From assembly GCA_036130055.1 (NCBI GenBank), contig JAYYOR010000031.1, positions 10,062-74,061 on the forward strand: DNA of 64,000 bases, read 5' to 3'. The notes beneath the pieces were generated by a model. It was not told where the DNA came from, ran no database searches, and saw nothing but the letters and a program-made list of their open reading frames with translations. The translations under genes and the position numbers were made by a program. Below are positions 8,115-16,213 of this stretch, in pieces. This DNA is from TMED69 sp036130055. Its GTDB lineage: Bacteria > Pseudomonadota > Gammaproteobacteria > Ga0077536. The number at the start of each line of letters is the position of its first letter. The stretch's first letter is position 1.

Positions 8115-10012
8115 TAGTTGCAACCGCTGGTCACATAGACCATGGGAAGACATTATTAATCAGATCACTGACTAATAAAGACACCGATACCCTTCCGGAA
8201 GAAAAGAAGCGCGGAATGAGTATTGACTTGGGCTTTGCCTACAGCGATCTTGGTGATGGAGAAATTACAGGTTTTGTTGATGTTCCAGGTCACGAAAAGT
8301 TTGTTCATACTATGGTAGCTGGAGTAGGCTGTGTAGATTCCGCAGTATTGGTTGTAGCCTTAGATGATGGATTAATGCCTCAGACATTCGAGCATATCAA
8401 AATTCTGGAGCTACTTGGGATTGATGAAATCATCATTGTATTTACAAAACTAGATAAAGTTAGTCACTGTCGAGCAGAGGCGGTAAAAAAAGAATTTTAT
8501 TCTGTATTCGCAGATACTTTTTTGGCTGGCGCCCAAAGTGTTTTCGTTTCTAATTTAACCGGGGCTGGTCTACAGGAGTTGAAATCTCTGCTTATCAAAA
8601 TGAAGGAGGTTAAAAAAAACCGAATTATCCAAGGTAATTTTAGAATGGCGTTAGATAGGAAATTTATCTTGCCAGGGGTCGGCAAAATAGTAACCGGCTC
8701 AATTTTTTCTGGCCGCATCAGTCTTGGAGATTCTGTCATACATCTCCCTTCTCGAATTGAAATAAAAATAAAGGATTTACGGATTCAGGATACGCGTTCA
8801 AATCAGGCTAAGGTAGGGGATAGATGTGCTTTGAATATAAGCGGCGTTGATTTGGGTAAAACTTCGTTATCAAGGGGAGACTGGTTGGTTAGTCCTAATA
8901 TAAAAAACTTAAGCCAATCAGTAATAGCGGAAGTTCCAATCGATATTTTTAAAAGAAAAACCAATAATATACCCATTCATTTCCATTTGGGTGCACAACA
9001 TGTTGTTGGCAAGATTTCTCAAATAAGTTCCGAGAAAATCGATGGTGGGTTGGCATTTGCTCGTCTTTATTTTCAGAAAAATATACATGCTGTAAGAGGA
9101 GACCAGTTTATTATTAGAGACCAATCTGCCAGACATACGATTGGTGGTGGCAGGATAGTCGACCCCTTGCCTCACCTCGACGAGATTGATAAAAAAAGAA
9201 GAAAAAGATTTTACTTTAATTCGGTTAAACCCAAAAATCTTTTTCTTCGTTTACTGTCTGAGAATCAGACAGGTATAGACACAAAAATTTTTAAAAAAAA
9301 GTTTAATTTGTCTCAACCCGAGTTTAAAATTTTCTATGAGGGTGAGGCTGTTGTGTTTATTTCTCTCGCAAACACTGAACTCATACTGAGCTGTGAAAAT
9401 TATAAAAAAATTTGTAAAGCCGTTGTGACATCTCTTGAACAGCTTCACTTAAACAATCCAGAAAAGCCTGATTATCATTTCGGCGAATTAGTGCACGTGA
9501 CTAACAAATTTTTAGGTTTTGATAAAAATTTATTTCTGACGAGGATACTAAAAGACTTGGTCGAATTGAAAATTATGAAAATTCAACAAAACCGATATTC
9601 TTTAAAAAGTTTTAAAGTAAAAGTAGCAAGTGAAGAACAAAACCAAGTTGATCAAATCAGTAAATGTTTTGGCCCAGAATCGAACCAAATTTATACTATT
9701 CAGCAATTGAGCGATAAATTAGATATTGGCTGCGAGGTCATTCATGCGGTTCTGAAAGAAAAGATAAAACAAGGTTCGTTAGTGCAAATAAGTGTTAAGA
9801 GATACTGCTCAATAGAATTAATTGAGAAGATTAAAACAAAATGTGTCTCACTAGTTGAACAGAGTATAAATGATTCTTTTTCGGTTGCTGATTTTAAAAA
9901 AATAACTTGCTTAGGAAGGAATCAAGCAATTGAGTTGCTCGAATACCTTGATCGAAGTCGGGTAACGCTAAGGGTAAAAAATTATAGGGTTTTAAGAAAA
10001 AATCGAGGTTGA
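8111..10012 (+). CDS. selB: Selenocysteine-specific translation elongation factor
   Basis: A 633-residue SelB, which delivers Sec-tRNA to UGA codons marked by a SECIS hairpin. The GTPase domain shows GHIDHGKT (7-14), DVPGHE (57-62) and TKLD (112-115). EF-Tu-like beta barrels follow to about residue 350, then the C-terminal winged-helix repeats that bind SECIS RNA. The start is TTG at 8111, overlapping the TGA of selA as TTGA; the residues MIVATAGHIDHGKT begin exactly at the family's N-terminus, so no other start fits. Overlap and rare start suggest translational coupling that keeps SelB low relative to SelA. Confidence 0.96.
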   Translation: MIVATAGHIDHGKTLLIRSLTNKDTDTLPEEKKRGMSIDLGFAYSDLGDGEITGFVDVPGHEKFVHTMVAGVGCVDSAVLVVALDDGLMPQTFEHIKILELLGIDEIIIVFTKLDKVSHCRAEAVKKEFYSVFADTFLAGAQSVFVSNLTGAGLQELKSLLIKMKEVKKNRIIQGNFRMALDRKFILPGVGKIVTGSIFSGRISLGDSVIHLPSRIEIKIKDLRIQDTRSNQAKVGDRCALNISGVDLGKTSLSRGDWLVSPNIKNLSQSVIAEVPIDIFKRKTNNIPIHFHLGAQHVVGKISQISSEKIDGGLAFARLYFQKNIHAVRGDQFIIRDQSARHTIGGGRIVDPLPHLDEIDKKRRKRFYFNSVKPKNLFLRLLSENQTGIDTKIFKKKFNLSQPEFKIFYEGEAVVFISLANTELILSCENYKKICKAVVTSLEQLHLNNPEKPDYHFGELVHVTNKFLGFDKNLFLTRILKDLVELKIMKIQQNRYSLKSFKVKVASEEQNQVDQISKCFGPESNQIYTIQQLSDKLDIGCEVIHAVLKEKIKQGSLVQISVKRYCSIELIEKIKTKCVSLVEQSINDSFSVADFKKITCLGRNQAIELLEYLDRSRVTLRVKNYRVLRKNRG

Positions 10013-10037
10013 GTTGCGATTCTGTTACTATTTGGTA

Positions 10038-10129
10038 GGAAGAGCGACATCCCCGGTGGGGTGCCCGGTCTTCAAAACCGGTGAAATACTTTAATTAGTG
10101 TTTGGTGGGTTCGACTCCTACCTCTTCCG
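10038..10129 (+). tRNA. selC: tRNA-Sec (anticodon UCA)
   Basis: A 92-base gene 25 bases after selB. Anticodon stem CCGGT/ACCGG closes the loop CTTCAAA, giving UCA. The D stem is six pairs long (CATCCC/GGGGTG) with a 4-base loop, a hallmark of tRNA-Sec. The long variable arm pairs AAATACT with AGTGTTT. The T loop is TTCGACT in the stem GTGGG/CCTAC, and the discriminator is G73. The acceptor stem GGAAGAG/CTCTTCC gives only seven pairs before the five-pair T stem, against eight in E. coli. No CCA is encoded. It probably belongs to the selA-selB transcript. Confidence 0.95.
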
Positions 10130-10200
10130 TGAAAAATTTAATCGTTTCAATGAGCGTAACAATTACTATGAACGTAAGATAAAGAAAACTTGAGGAAAAA

Positions 10201-10644
10201 ATGATGAAAAATATAATAATGCTAATTTTCATGTTGGTAGTATCTGGCGGAACTTTCGCTTCCGAATGCAAAGTCGTAGTAAATGGTAACGATATGATGC
10301 AATACGATGCCACTTCAATCAGTGTGGGAAAAAACTGCGACAATTTCGAGATTACTTTAAATCACTCTGGTCAGCTTGATAAAGCGATTATGGGGCACAA
10401 CATCGTTATAGTTCCTACCGAATCATTCAATGACATTATAGGCATAATTAACATGGATGCTGGTATCGATAACGGGTTTCTTCCAGAAGACAACCGCATA
10501 ATAGCAAAAACTGCTATGATTGGCGGCGGCGAGAGTACAAGCATTACGTTTGCGACGTCTCAGTTAAATCCCGGTACAGAATATACTTTTTTCTGCTCTT
10601 TCCCAGGCCACTATGGGATAATGCGTGGAAAATTGACTATCTAA
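10201..10644 (+). CDS. azu: Azurin (periplasmic blue copper protein)
   Basis: A 147-residue precursor with a signal peptide ending near Ala20 and a cupredoxin domain of azurin type. Type 1 copper ligands are His66 (in MGHN), Cys132 (FFCSFPGH), His137 and Met141; a Cys pair at 23 and 46 matches the azurin disulfide. It carries single electrons in the periplasm between c-type cytochromes and oxidases or other partners, which fits the complete ccm operon in this window. The start may be the ATG at 10201 or the one at 10204; a GAGG at 10192 is better spaced for the second. Gene order does not show a specific partner. Confidence 0.93.
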   Translation: MMKNIIMLIFMLVVSGGTFASECKVVVNGNDMMQYDATSISVGKNCDNFEITLNHSGQLDKAIMGHNIVIVPTESFNDIIGIINMDAGIDNGFLPEDNRIIAKTAMIGGGESTSITFATSQLNPGTEYTFFCSFPGHYGIMRGKLTI

Positions 10645-10668
10645 TTAAGCACAAACATAATTTGACTT

Positions 10669-12084
10669 ATGGGGATCGTAACCCGGTTCCCGCCGAGTCC
10701 CACAGGACATCTACACCTCGGCGGAGCAAGAACAGCAATCATAAACTGGCTTTTCGCAAAGCAAAATAATGGAAAGTTTGTCGTCAGGATGGAGGATACC
10801 GATATGCGGCGGTCCTCCAGACAATATGAGTCTTCGATACTCAGCAGCCTAAAGTGGATGGGTTTAGACTTTGATGACACGGTCATTCGCCAGAGTGAAA
10901 GAGGTGAAACTTATAAGAAGGTTATAAATCAGTTGTTGGACGCTGATAAAGCCTACAGGTGCATCTGCACCCCAGAAAGAATCGAGAAGCTCAGAGCTCA
11001 GCAGCAAAAAAAGGGATTGAAGCCGAAGTATGATCGGAGGTGCAGGAGCAAAGGTGTTCCTGTAGATACGGATTTATCTTTCGTTGTTAGGTTAAAAAGT
11101 CCTGAAAACGGTGTGGTTCGGTTCAAAGATTTCATTCAAGGAAATGTGGAATTCCAGAATAGTGAGTTAGACGACCTTATAATAGCAAGGTCGGATGGAA
11201 CCCCAACCTACCATTTGACTTCAGTCGTAGACGATATTGATGCAAAGATTTCTCATATTATTCGAGGCGATGACCATTTGAATAATACCCCAAGGCAAAT
11301 TCATATTTATGATGCTCTCAATTTGACCCCTCCAATTTACGGGCACATTCCACTTCTTCATTCAAATGATGGAAAAAAATTATCTAAGCGCTCTGGCCTC
11401 GGTGATATTAAGAGTTTTGAAGCGATTGGTATATTACCTAAAGCCTTGGTTAATTATCTCGTTAATATTGGGTGGTCAGGAAGTGATGGAGAAGAAGTTA
11501 GAAATATTGAGGAGATTTATTCTGACTTTGACTTAAAATCTATATCGAAAAGCTCAGCACGGTTTGATCAGAAAAAATTATATTGGTTCAATCAAAAATA
11601 TATGGTTGCTAGTCCACCTAGTTCATTAGTTGAGATTTTTAAAACTTTTATCGACAAATCGGATTCATTCGAATCTTCGCTTTTGGAAGAGGTAATAAGT
11701 TTATATGCAGAACGTGCTAATACGATCAAGGATATGGCCGAAAAAAGCTTTTTCTTCTTTCAAAAGCCTACTGTTTTTAATGCGAAAGCGAAGGAAAAAT
11801 TTATTGATTTAAGAGCGATTGAATTAATCTCTACCACGATAAGCCGCCTCAGGATTATGGAAGAATGGGATTCCGAGTCGATACGTAGGGAGTTGAAAAG
11901 AATAGTCGAGGAAAACAGCATCGGGTTCTCCGCGCTTGGGCAGCCAATTAGAATTGCTTTATCCGGAAGCACTAATTCCCCAGATATAGCCGAAATACTT
12001 AACATTTTGGGGCGGGAAGAAAGTTTGGCTAGAATGGAGTTCGCTGTTAAAAATCTAAAAACCTGGTTGCAGTTTAAAGCGTAA
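10669..12084 (+). CDS. gltX: Glutamyl-tRNA synthetase
   Basis: A 471-residue class I synthetase that charges tRNA-Glu. It has the HIGH-type motif HLHLG (14-18), the KLSKR loop (237-241) and the MEDTD pocket near residue 41. Length is normal for bacterial GluRS. The ATG at 10669 starts exactly at the conserved MGIVTRFPPSPTG, although no Shine-Dalgarno is visible. It is followed by tRNA-Ala and by tRNA-Glu, its own substrate, an arrangement known from Pseudomonas-like gammaproteobacteria. Confidence 0.97.
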   Translation: MGIVTRFPPSPTGHLHLGGARTAIINWLFAKQNNGKFVVRMEDTDMRRSSRQYESSILSSLKWMGLDFDDTVIRQSERGETYKKVINQLLDADKAYRCICTPERIEKLRAQQQKKGLKPKYDRRCRSKGVPVDTDLSFVVRLKSPENGVVRFKDFIQGNVEFQNSELDDLIIARSDGTPTYHLTSVVDDIDAKISHIIRGDDHLNNTPRQIHIYDALNLTPPIYGHIPLLHSNDGKKLSKRSGLGDIKSFEAIGILPKALVNYLVNIGWSGSDGEEVRNIEEIYSDFDLKSISKSSARFDQKKLYWFNQKYMVASPPSSLVEIFKTFIDKSDSFESSLLEEVISLYAERANTIKDMAEKSFFFFQKPTVFNAKAKEKFIDLRAIELISTTISRLRIMEEWDSESIRRELKRIVEENSIGFSALGQPIRIALSGSTNSPDIAEILNILGREESLARMEFAVKNLKTWLQFKA

Positions 12085-12114
12085 TAACCAGGATCAATTT
12101 AAATGCTTTATGTG

Positions 12115-12149
12115 TATAATAACAGTTGTGATTATTAATGAGGTATAAT
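12115..12149 (+). promoter_or_regulatory. Candidate promoter region of the tRNA-Ala/tRNA-Glu pair
   Basis: Two perfect TATAAT hexamers lie between gltX and tRNA-Ala, at 12115-12120 and 12144-12149. The second would start transcription about 5 bases before the tRNA 5' end. No good -35 box is seen for either. Confidence 0.4.
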
Positions 12150-12160
12150 TTCCCATTTAC

Positions 12161-12236
<76 letters not shown>

Positions 12237-12257
12237 CGATTCTAACAAGAAGGATTA

Positions 12258-12330
12258 GTCCCCTTCGTCTAGAGGCCTAGGACACCGCCCTTTCACGGCG
12301 GCAACAGGGGTTCGAATCCCCTAGGGGACG
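12258..12330 (+). tRNA. tRNA-Glu (anticodon UUC)
   Basis: Acceptor GTCCCCT/AGGGGAC with discriminator G. The anticodon stem CCGCC/GGCGG closes CTTTCAC, giving UUC. The T arm is AGGGG TTCGAAT CCCCT. No CCA is encoded, unlike the neighbouring tRNA-Ala. It is probably co-transcribed with tRNA-Ala, 21 bases upstream. Confidence 0.97.
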
Positions 12331-12497
12331 CTATCTATTCTTTAAAAATCGTAAGATATAATCTTTGGTTAACACCGATACACGAAAGTTTACCTAGACG
12401 TAATTATGGATAATATAGTGTTATACTCTATGATCGAACGAGGTCAAACCTTAACCTCTGTTACACTATCTTCAAGAGCGTGACATATTTTCTAATT

Positions 12498-12860
12498 TCA
12501 ATTTCTTACACACCCGCTTCGAATTATTTGAAATCCTTTGTCTAAGTAAAAACTTATGCAGTTTTTAATTTGCTCTACTTCTGTAAATGGCTTTTCATAC
12601 GACCAAATAGAATTTTTCGCATCCTTATAAGACCAATAAGAAGCGGTACCTTTTATCGGACAATACGAGGTATGCTCCTCTTTCTTGAATGGTATTTCAG
12701 AGAAAATGTCGTTCGGAAAGTAGAAAGTCGGCTCTAAATATTTCCCTTTGTAATGCTCGCGTAATTCAATTACCCGATTAGATTCAGCTAGAAGCATTCT
12801 TTTAAATAAGATTTTAAAAGTTTCATTGCGACTGATTGTGATCGCGAAATGATCTTTCAT
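12498..12860 (-). CDS. DUF427 domain protein
   Basis: A 120-residue cytoplasmic protein whose middle and end match the DUF427 pattern: LEPTFYFPNDI, HTSYCPIKGTASYWSY, IWSYEKPFTEVEQI and a final FYLDKGF. The family has a small beta-rich fold, and no function is established. No signal peptide or membrane segment is seen. The stop is TAA in a gap of 167 bases after tRNA-Glu that holds nothing else I recognise. A membrane-anchored protein of unknown function lies just upstream on the same strand. Confidence 0.8.
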   Translation of the reverse strand: MKDHFAITISRNETFKILFKRMLLAESNRVIELREHYKGKYLEPTFYFPNDIFSEIPFKKEEHTSYCPIKGTASYWSYKDAKNSIWSYEKPFTEVEQIKNCISFYLDKGFQIIRSGCVRN

Positions 12861-12886
12861 ATATTTGTCACTCTCTAGGTACTATT

Positions 12887-13345
12887 TCAATTACACTGGT
12901 CTGGAAAAGTTTCAATGATTTCTTTAAATCCCTCAGAAAAAAATTGCTCTCTACTAGAATATAAGCCCCTCAAATCACAGTTATTATAATAAAATTTCAT
13001 TGCATTGATTTTAGCATTCCAGGTTTTCTGATCCATTAATCCTAATTTGTATTGATAATAATCGTTTTCAGCAAGAAACCATGCAATTTGTACTCCGTTT
13101 CTATGAGCTATTTCAATGGGTGATAAGTTAAGATCGTATATGTTTTGACCTAAGACTGATGTGAAATCTATGCCTCGTTCATTAAAACTTTTAATTAAAG
13201 AAATTCCCATCGCAGACCGGTCTTGTTGCTGACCAGCTATCGCAATTTTTTGGGTTTGTCGCATCTCTAATCCAACGAATAGTAAGGATCCAACTATTCC
13301 TGTAATACCGAGCAACTGTATTATCCTGTCGATGTTGATACTCAT
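12887..13345 (-). CDS. Hypothetical protein with one N-terminal membrane helix
   Basis: Starting at the ATG at 13345 it is 152 residues; the reading frame stays open to a TTG at 13408, but that adds an unlikely N-terminus. Residues about 8-26 (IIQLLGITGIVGSLLFVGL) form a transmembrane helix. The rest is soluble, rich in aromatic residues (WFLAENDYYQYKLGLMDQKTW) and ends with two spaced cysteines. This layout is common among uncharacterised proteins of marine proteobacteria. I do not know its function. It may be co-transcribed with the DUF427 gene, 26 bases downstream. Confidence 0.6.
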   Translation of the reverse strand: MSINIDRIIQLLGITGIVGSLLFVGLEMRQTQKIAIAGQQQDRSAMGISLIKSFNERGIDFTSVLGQNIYDLNLSPIEIAHRNGVQIAWFLAENDYYQYKLGLMDQKTWNAKINAMKFYYNNCDLRGLYSSREQFFSEGFKEIIETFPDQCN

Positions 13346-13486
13346 TTTAGACACTGGTTTAATTCCAATCGTACATTGAGTTTTGTACGCTAATGGTTTT
13401 TTCTCCAAGTTAATTAAGTTTTAAGAATTAACAATTCAAATACAATTAGTGCTATTATAAATTAATAAAATTTTCTGTTTCTGTCT

Positions 13487-14209
13487 ATGGCTATATTTTC
13501 GAAAAATCATGTTTCAATTTATTACGAAGATTCTGGGGAGGATCTCCCAGCAGTATTGCTTTTAGCCCCAGGAGGCATGAAGTCCTCCTTGGACTTTTGG
13601 AATCATACACCCTGGGATCCGCGTAAAGAGCTTAACGGAAGCTATCGTATAATCGCTATGGATCAAAGAAACGCCGGTCGTTCAACTGCGCCAGTGATGC
13701 CTCAGGATGGCTGGCATAATTATATAGAAGACCAACTCGCGTTGATGGATCACCTTGGTATTGATAAATTTAACATAGCTGGGATGTGTATTGGTGGGCC
13801 ATATTGTCTGGGCATAATTGATTCGGCACCCGGCAGGGTTATCACAGCTACTATCTTTCAGACGATTGGTTTAGACAATAATAGAGAAGCCTTTTATCAA
13901 TTGTTTGATGAGTGGGCGTTTGAGGTTGGTTCGCGGGACAGTAGCATAAGTCCAGAAGTATTTGATGCCTTCAGAACTAATATGTTTGGTCCAAATGATG
14001 TTTTTTTTAATCTTAATGAATCCTTCTTGCCATCTTGCAACACCCCTCTCCTAGTTCTTATGGGTGATGATTTGTTTCATCCAAAATCTACCTCTGAGCT
14101 AATAGTAGAAAAAGCGCCTAATGCTCAGCTAATAAAGTCTTGGAAAGCTGGGGAAGCGCGAGAGTCTGCTATTTTAGAATGCCGACAGTTCTTAGACGTA
14201 CACAATTAA
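13487..14209 (+). CDS. Alpha/beta hydrolase with Cys at the nucleophile position
   Basis: A 240-residue alpha/beta hydrolase. The oxyanion region is LLAPGGMKSS, the DQRNAGRS turn follows near residue 59, and the nucleophile elbow reads GMCIGG (99-104) with Cys101 in place of the usual Ser. A GDDLFHP stretch near residue 200 can supply the acidic residue. The usual catalytic His region near the C-terminus instead reads KSWKAGEARES with no His, so the activity may be altered. A Cys nucleophile occurs in dienelactone hydrolases, but the rest of the sequence looks like ordinary serine hydrolases. Substrate unknown. It converges on the UGSC selenoprotein gene. Confidence 0.82.
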   Translation: MAIFSKNHVSIYYEDSGEDLPAVLLLAPGGMKSSLDFWNHTPWDPRKELNGSYRIIAMDQRNAGRSTAPVMPQDGWHNYIEDQLALMDHLGIDKFNIAGMCIGGPYCLGIIDSAPGRVITATIFQTIGLDNNREAFYQLFDEWAFEVGSRDSSISPEVFDAFRTNMFGPNDVFFNLNESFLPSCNTPLLVLMGDDLFHPKSTSELIVEKAPNAQLIKSWKAGEARESAILECRQFLDVHN

Positions 14210-14271
14210 TTGAATTTGACAAGATGTCGTAATTTTTAAAAAAGCTTTTTAATTTAGTTAGAATTTGCAGG

Positions 14272-14790
14272 TTAGTCGATATTAAAGACAAGCAGGGAGA
14301 TCTCATTAAAAAACTGCTCCGCTAGGTCCTCTAATTCTTTTTTTGTTCTGTCCTGAATTGGATGGGTTATAAAAACACCGTCTGCATCGAACCCTAATGA
14401 TTTTGCATGACTGTCTGCAGATGTTTTAAATGGCTCTGATGCGATGAATCCGCCTGGAATTCCTCGGGAGTCTAGTTCTCTAATGTCCTGCAAACTGCAG
14501 GACGTACAAGAACCTCAGTCGGCTAATCCTTGAACTACAACATCAACCTCTGTTGTAATTTTTTGTAGGAGATTTATAGGTGCAGGCCGGGCGAATGTGG
14601 GTTTTTTATATCGTTTTGTCTGCACCCCTTTCTGAGCGAATAACTTTTCTATTCGATCTAAAAAAACATCACCTTTTGCTTTTGAAATGTCTATTAAGCC
14701 GACTGTTACGTCAGGTGTGGCTTTAATTTTTTTTAACGGTTTTCTGAACATGGGCTCGAGCTCACCGGTCGGGTCTAGTAAGTGTTGCAT
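14272..14790 (-). CDS. UGSC-family selenoprotein (Sec92 encoded by TGA at 14515-14517)
   Basis: Two reading frames that look separate are one gene of 172 residues interrupted by a single in-frame TGA. Across it the protein reads VVQGLAD-U-GSCTSC, the motif that names the UGSC (seleno)protein family. Residues 1-91 have a MQHLLDPTGELEP start and a likely alpha/beta domain; residues 93-172 contain TSADSHAKSLGFDADGVFITHP. A SECIS-type hairpin begins 11 bases after the TGA, and selA, selB and tRNA-Sec are in the window. Function is unknown; the Sec/Cys motif suggests thiol or peroxide redox chemistry. Its ATG shares one base with the stop of the thioredoxin-like gene upstream, so the two are probably coupled. 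Standard gene callers would truncate or split it. Confidence 0.93.
14485..14503 (-). promoter_or_regulatory. Bacterial SECIS hairpin of the UGSC gene
   Basis: On the minus strand the arms GTCCTGC (14503-14497) and GCAGGAC (14491-14485) pair perfectly around the loop AGTTT. The loop G is the second loop base and lies 20 bases after the TGA. This agrees with the bacterial SECIS consensus of a short apical stem with G in the first two loop positions, about 16-37 bases downstream of the Sec codon. Confidence 0.85.
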
Positions 14791-16211
14791 TAGTTTTTTA
14801 TCTCCTTTGTTACTGGATTAGTGCCAGCTTCTCCATTCATTAACCATCCTGGTATGATTGCCGAAAAAAGTCCGGCTGCACCACCAGCTCTTATAAGAGT
14901 TATACCAGAATTCCTAAATTTTGGAACATTTTTTTTGTCCGTTTCGGCGCCCTCATCTAAATCGGTTGTTATCATACCAAAGTTGCCTCCTGCAGGAACT
15001 AGGGTTTCTTTGTAAAGGGCTTCAGCAGTTGTTTTTTTGTCCCATCCACTTCTATCGAAAACATTGCCATGTTCAGGCCCGATGACTACTATTGTATCCG
15101 ATGCATTAGCCATATCTACGTGGTTAATGATCCTGAGGCTTCCCGATATTGATTTAATCAAGCTTTCAGGTTTGCGGGAATTCTGATCTATCACGCCCAC
15201 AGGCCCATCAGCTGAAAGTAAAGTGACCGTAGAAACGCTCCTATCGAATCCGTTGTCCTCGGCGAGGGTAGTCCAAGGAGAAGATTCATCTTCTGCTATG
15301 CAGAATCCTAGTTTAGAGGGAGTACCAAAGGTAGCCTGGTCTACTTCTTGTGGTTTTCCACCACCAACATTTCTTATTGTGAGTTGCAATGCACGCCCTA
15401 TTGTTGAATTTGCGCGGTTTCCTTGTCCTAAAACATTACCTTGCCAATTCATGTTTATTTTTTTCCTAATGTCGCCATTAACTACTATGATTGGACCAGA
15501 TAGCCATGTTGTTGCTAATAATCCATGGAGGCAATAACTCGGATCTAGCGCCGCCTCAACAGAGGCTATTACCACCGGTAAAAATTCAGGTTTACAACCT
15601 GCCATTACCGAATTTATAGCGACTTTTTCGACGGTGCAGGGTTGTAGGTTAGGTGGCATCAAACCAAGTGATTCTAAAGGATCTCTTTGAGTGCCTTGCA
15701 ACATCAAGTAAACCCTTTCTTTCGTAGGTGGTACAACTGGCAATCCATCAGACCAGCCTCTTTCAAAACAGAATTCGATTTCATCTTCAAATTTGTTTAT
15801 AGGTAGATTTCTGGAACTAAATTTTATTCCACCGAATTTTACCACTAATTTTTCGAAAACACCTGATTCAACCGATTTTGAGCCACAACCCGGTTTTCGG
15901 TCTGGTAAATTGTAGTTTTCCTCAGAAAAATTGAACATTTTTTTCCATTCTTGTTTGTCCCATCCAATTAGCCGGCTGGTTTCTGATTTATTTTCAATTT
16001 TCACGACCGTTGGGACTGTTTCAATTTCATGTTGGAAGGATATTTCGAGGTTACTGTCTTCTTGAACATCCAAATCATTAAAAAGGTTTGGGTTATCTTG
16101 GACGATTATTTTTAATGCTGAAGTATTTTTTTGGATGTCGGCGAGTAATGGTAGGATTAACTCGCAAGTCGGACAATCATGTTTTAAAAAAACAAGGATT
16201 CTTTCATTCAT
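14790..16211 (-). CDS. Thioredoxin-like protein fused to a large uncharacterised domain, partner of the UGSC selenoprotein
   Basis: A 473-residue protein. Residues 1-100 are thioredoxin-like with an N-terminal CPTC (13-16) after a short strand, and a cis-Pro-type turn at TVPTVVK. Residues from about 130 to 473 form a separate domain with RGWSDGLPVVPPT, GCKPEFLPVV, NRANSTIGRALQL and STVTLLSADGP segments; I know no function for it. No signal peptide is visible, so it is probably cytoplasmic. The frame stays open to 16265, but the ATG at 16211 has an upstream AGAGAG and follows the previous stop by 2 bases, so I use it. Its stop overlaps the start of the UGSC gene by one base. It may reduce, or deliver substrate to, the UGSC protein. 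Confidence 0.8.
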   Translation of the reverse strand: MNERILVFLKHDCPTCELILPLLADIQKNTSALKIIVQDNPNLFNDLDVQEDSNLEISFQHEIETVPTVVKIENKSETSRLIGWDKQEWKKMFNFSEENYNLPDRKPGCGSKSVESGVFEKLVVKFGGIKFSSRNLPINKFEDEIEFCFERGWSDGLPVVPPTKERVYLMLQGTQRDPLESLGLMPPNLQPCTVEKVAINSVMAGCKPEFLPVVIASVEAALDPSYCLHGLLATTWLSGPIIVVNGDIRKKINMNWQGNVLGQGNRANSTIGRALQLTIRNVGGGKPQEVDQATFGTPSKLGFCIAEDESSPWTTLAEDNGFDRSVSTVTLLSADGPVGVIDQNSRKPESLIKSISGSLRIINHVDMANASDTIVVIGPEHGNVFDRSGWDKKTTAEALYKETLVPAGGNFGMITTDLDEGAETDKKNVPKFRNSGITLIRAGGAAGLFSAIIPGWLMNGEAGTNPVTKEIKN

Positions 16212-16213
16212 GA

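Noticed and set aside
12331..12497. Terminator or small gene after tRNA-Glu
   Set aside because: No stem with a T tract and no credible reading frame was seen in these 167 bases.
14272..14790. Two short separate genes, or a pseudogene with a nonsense mutation
   Set aside because: The frames are in register across one TGA, the joined protein shows the UGSC motif, a SECIS hairpin follows and the Sec machinery is present.
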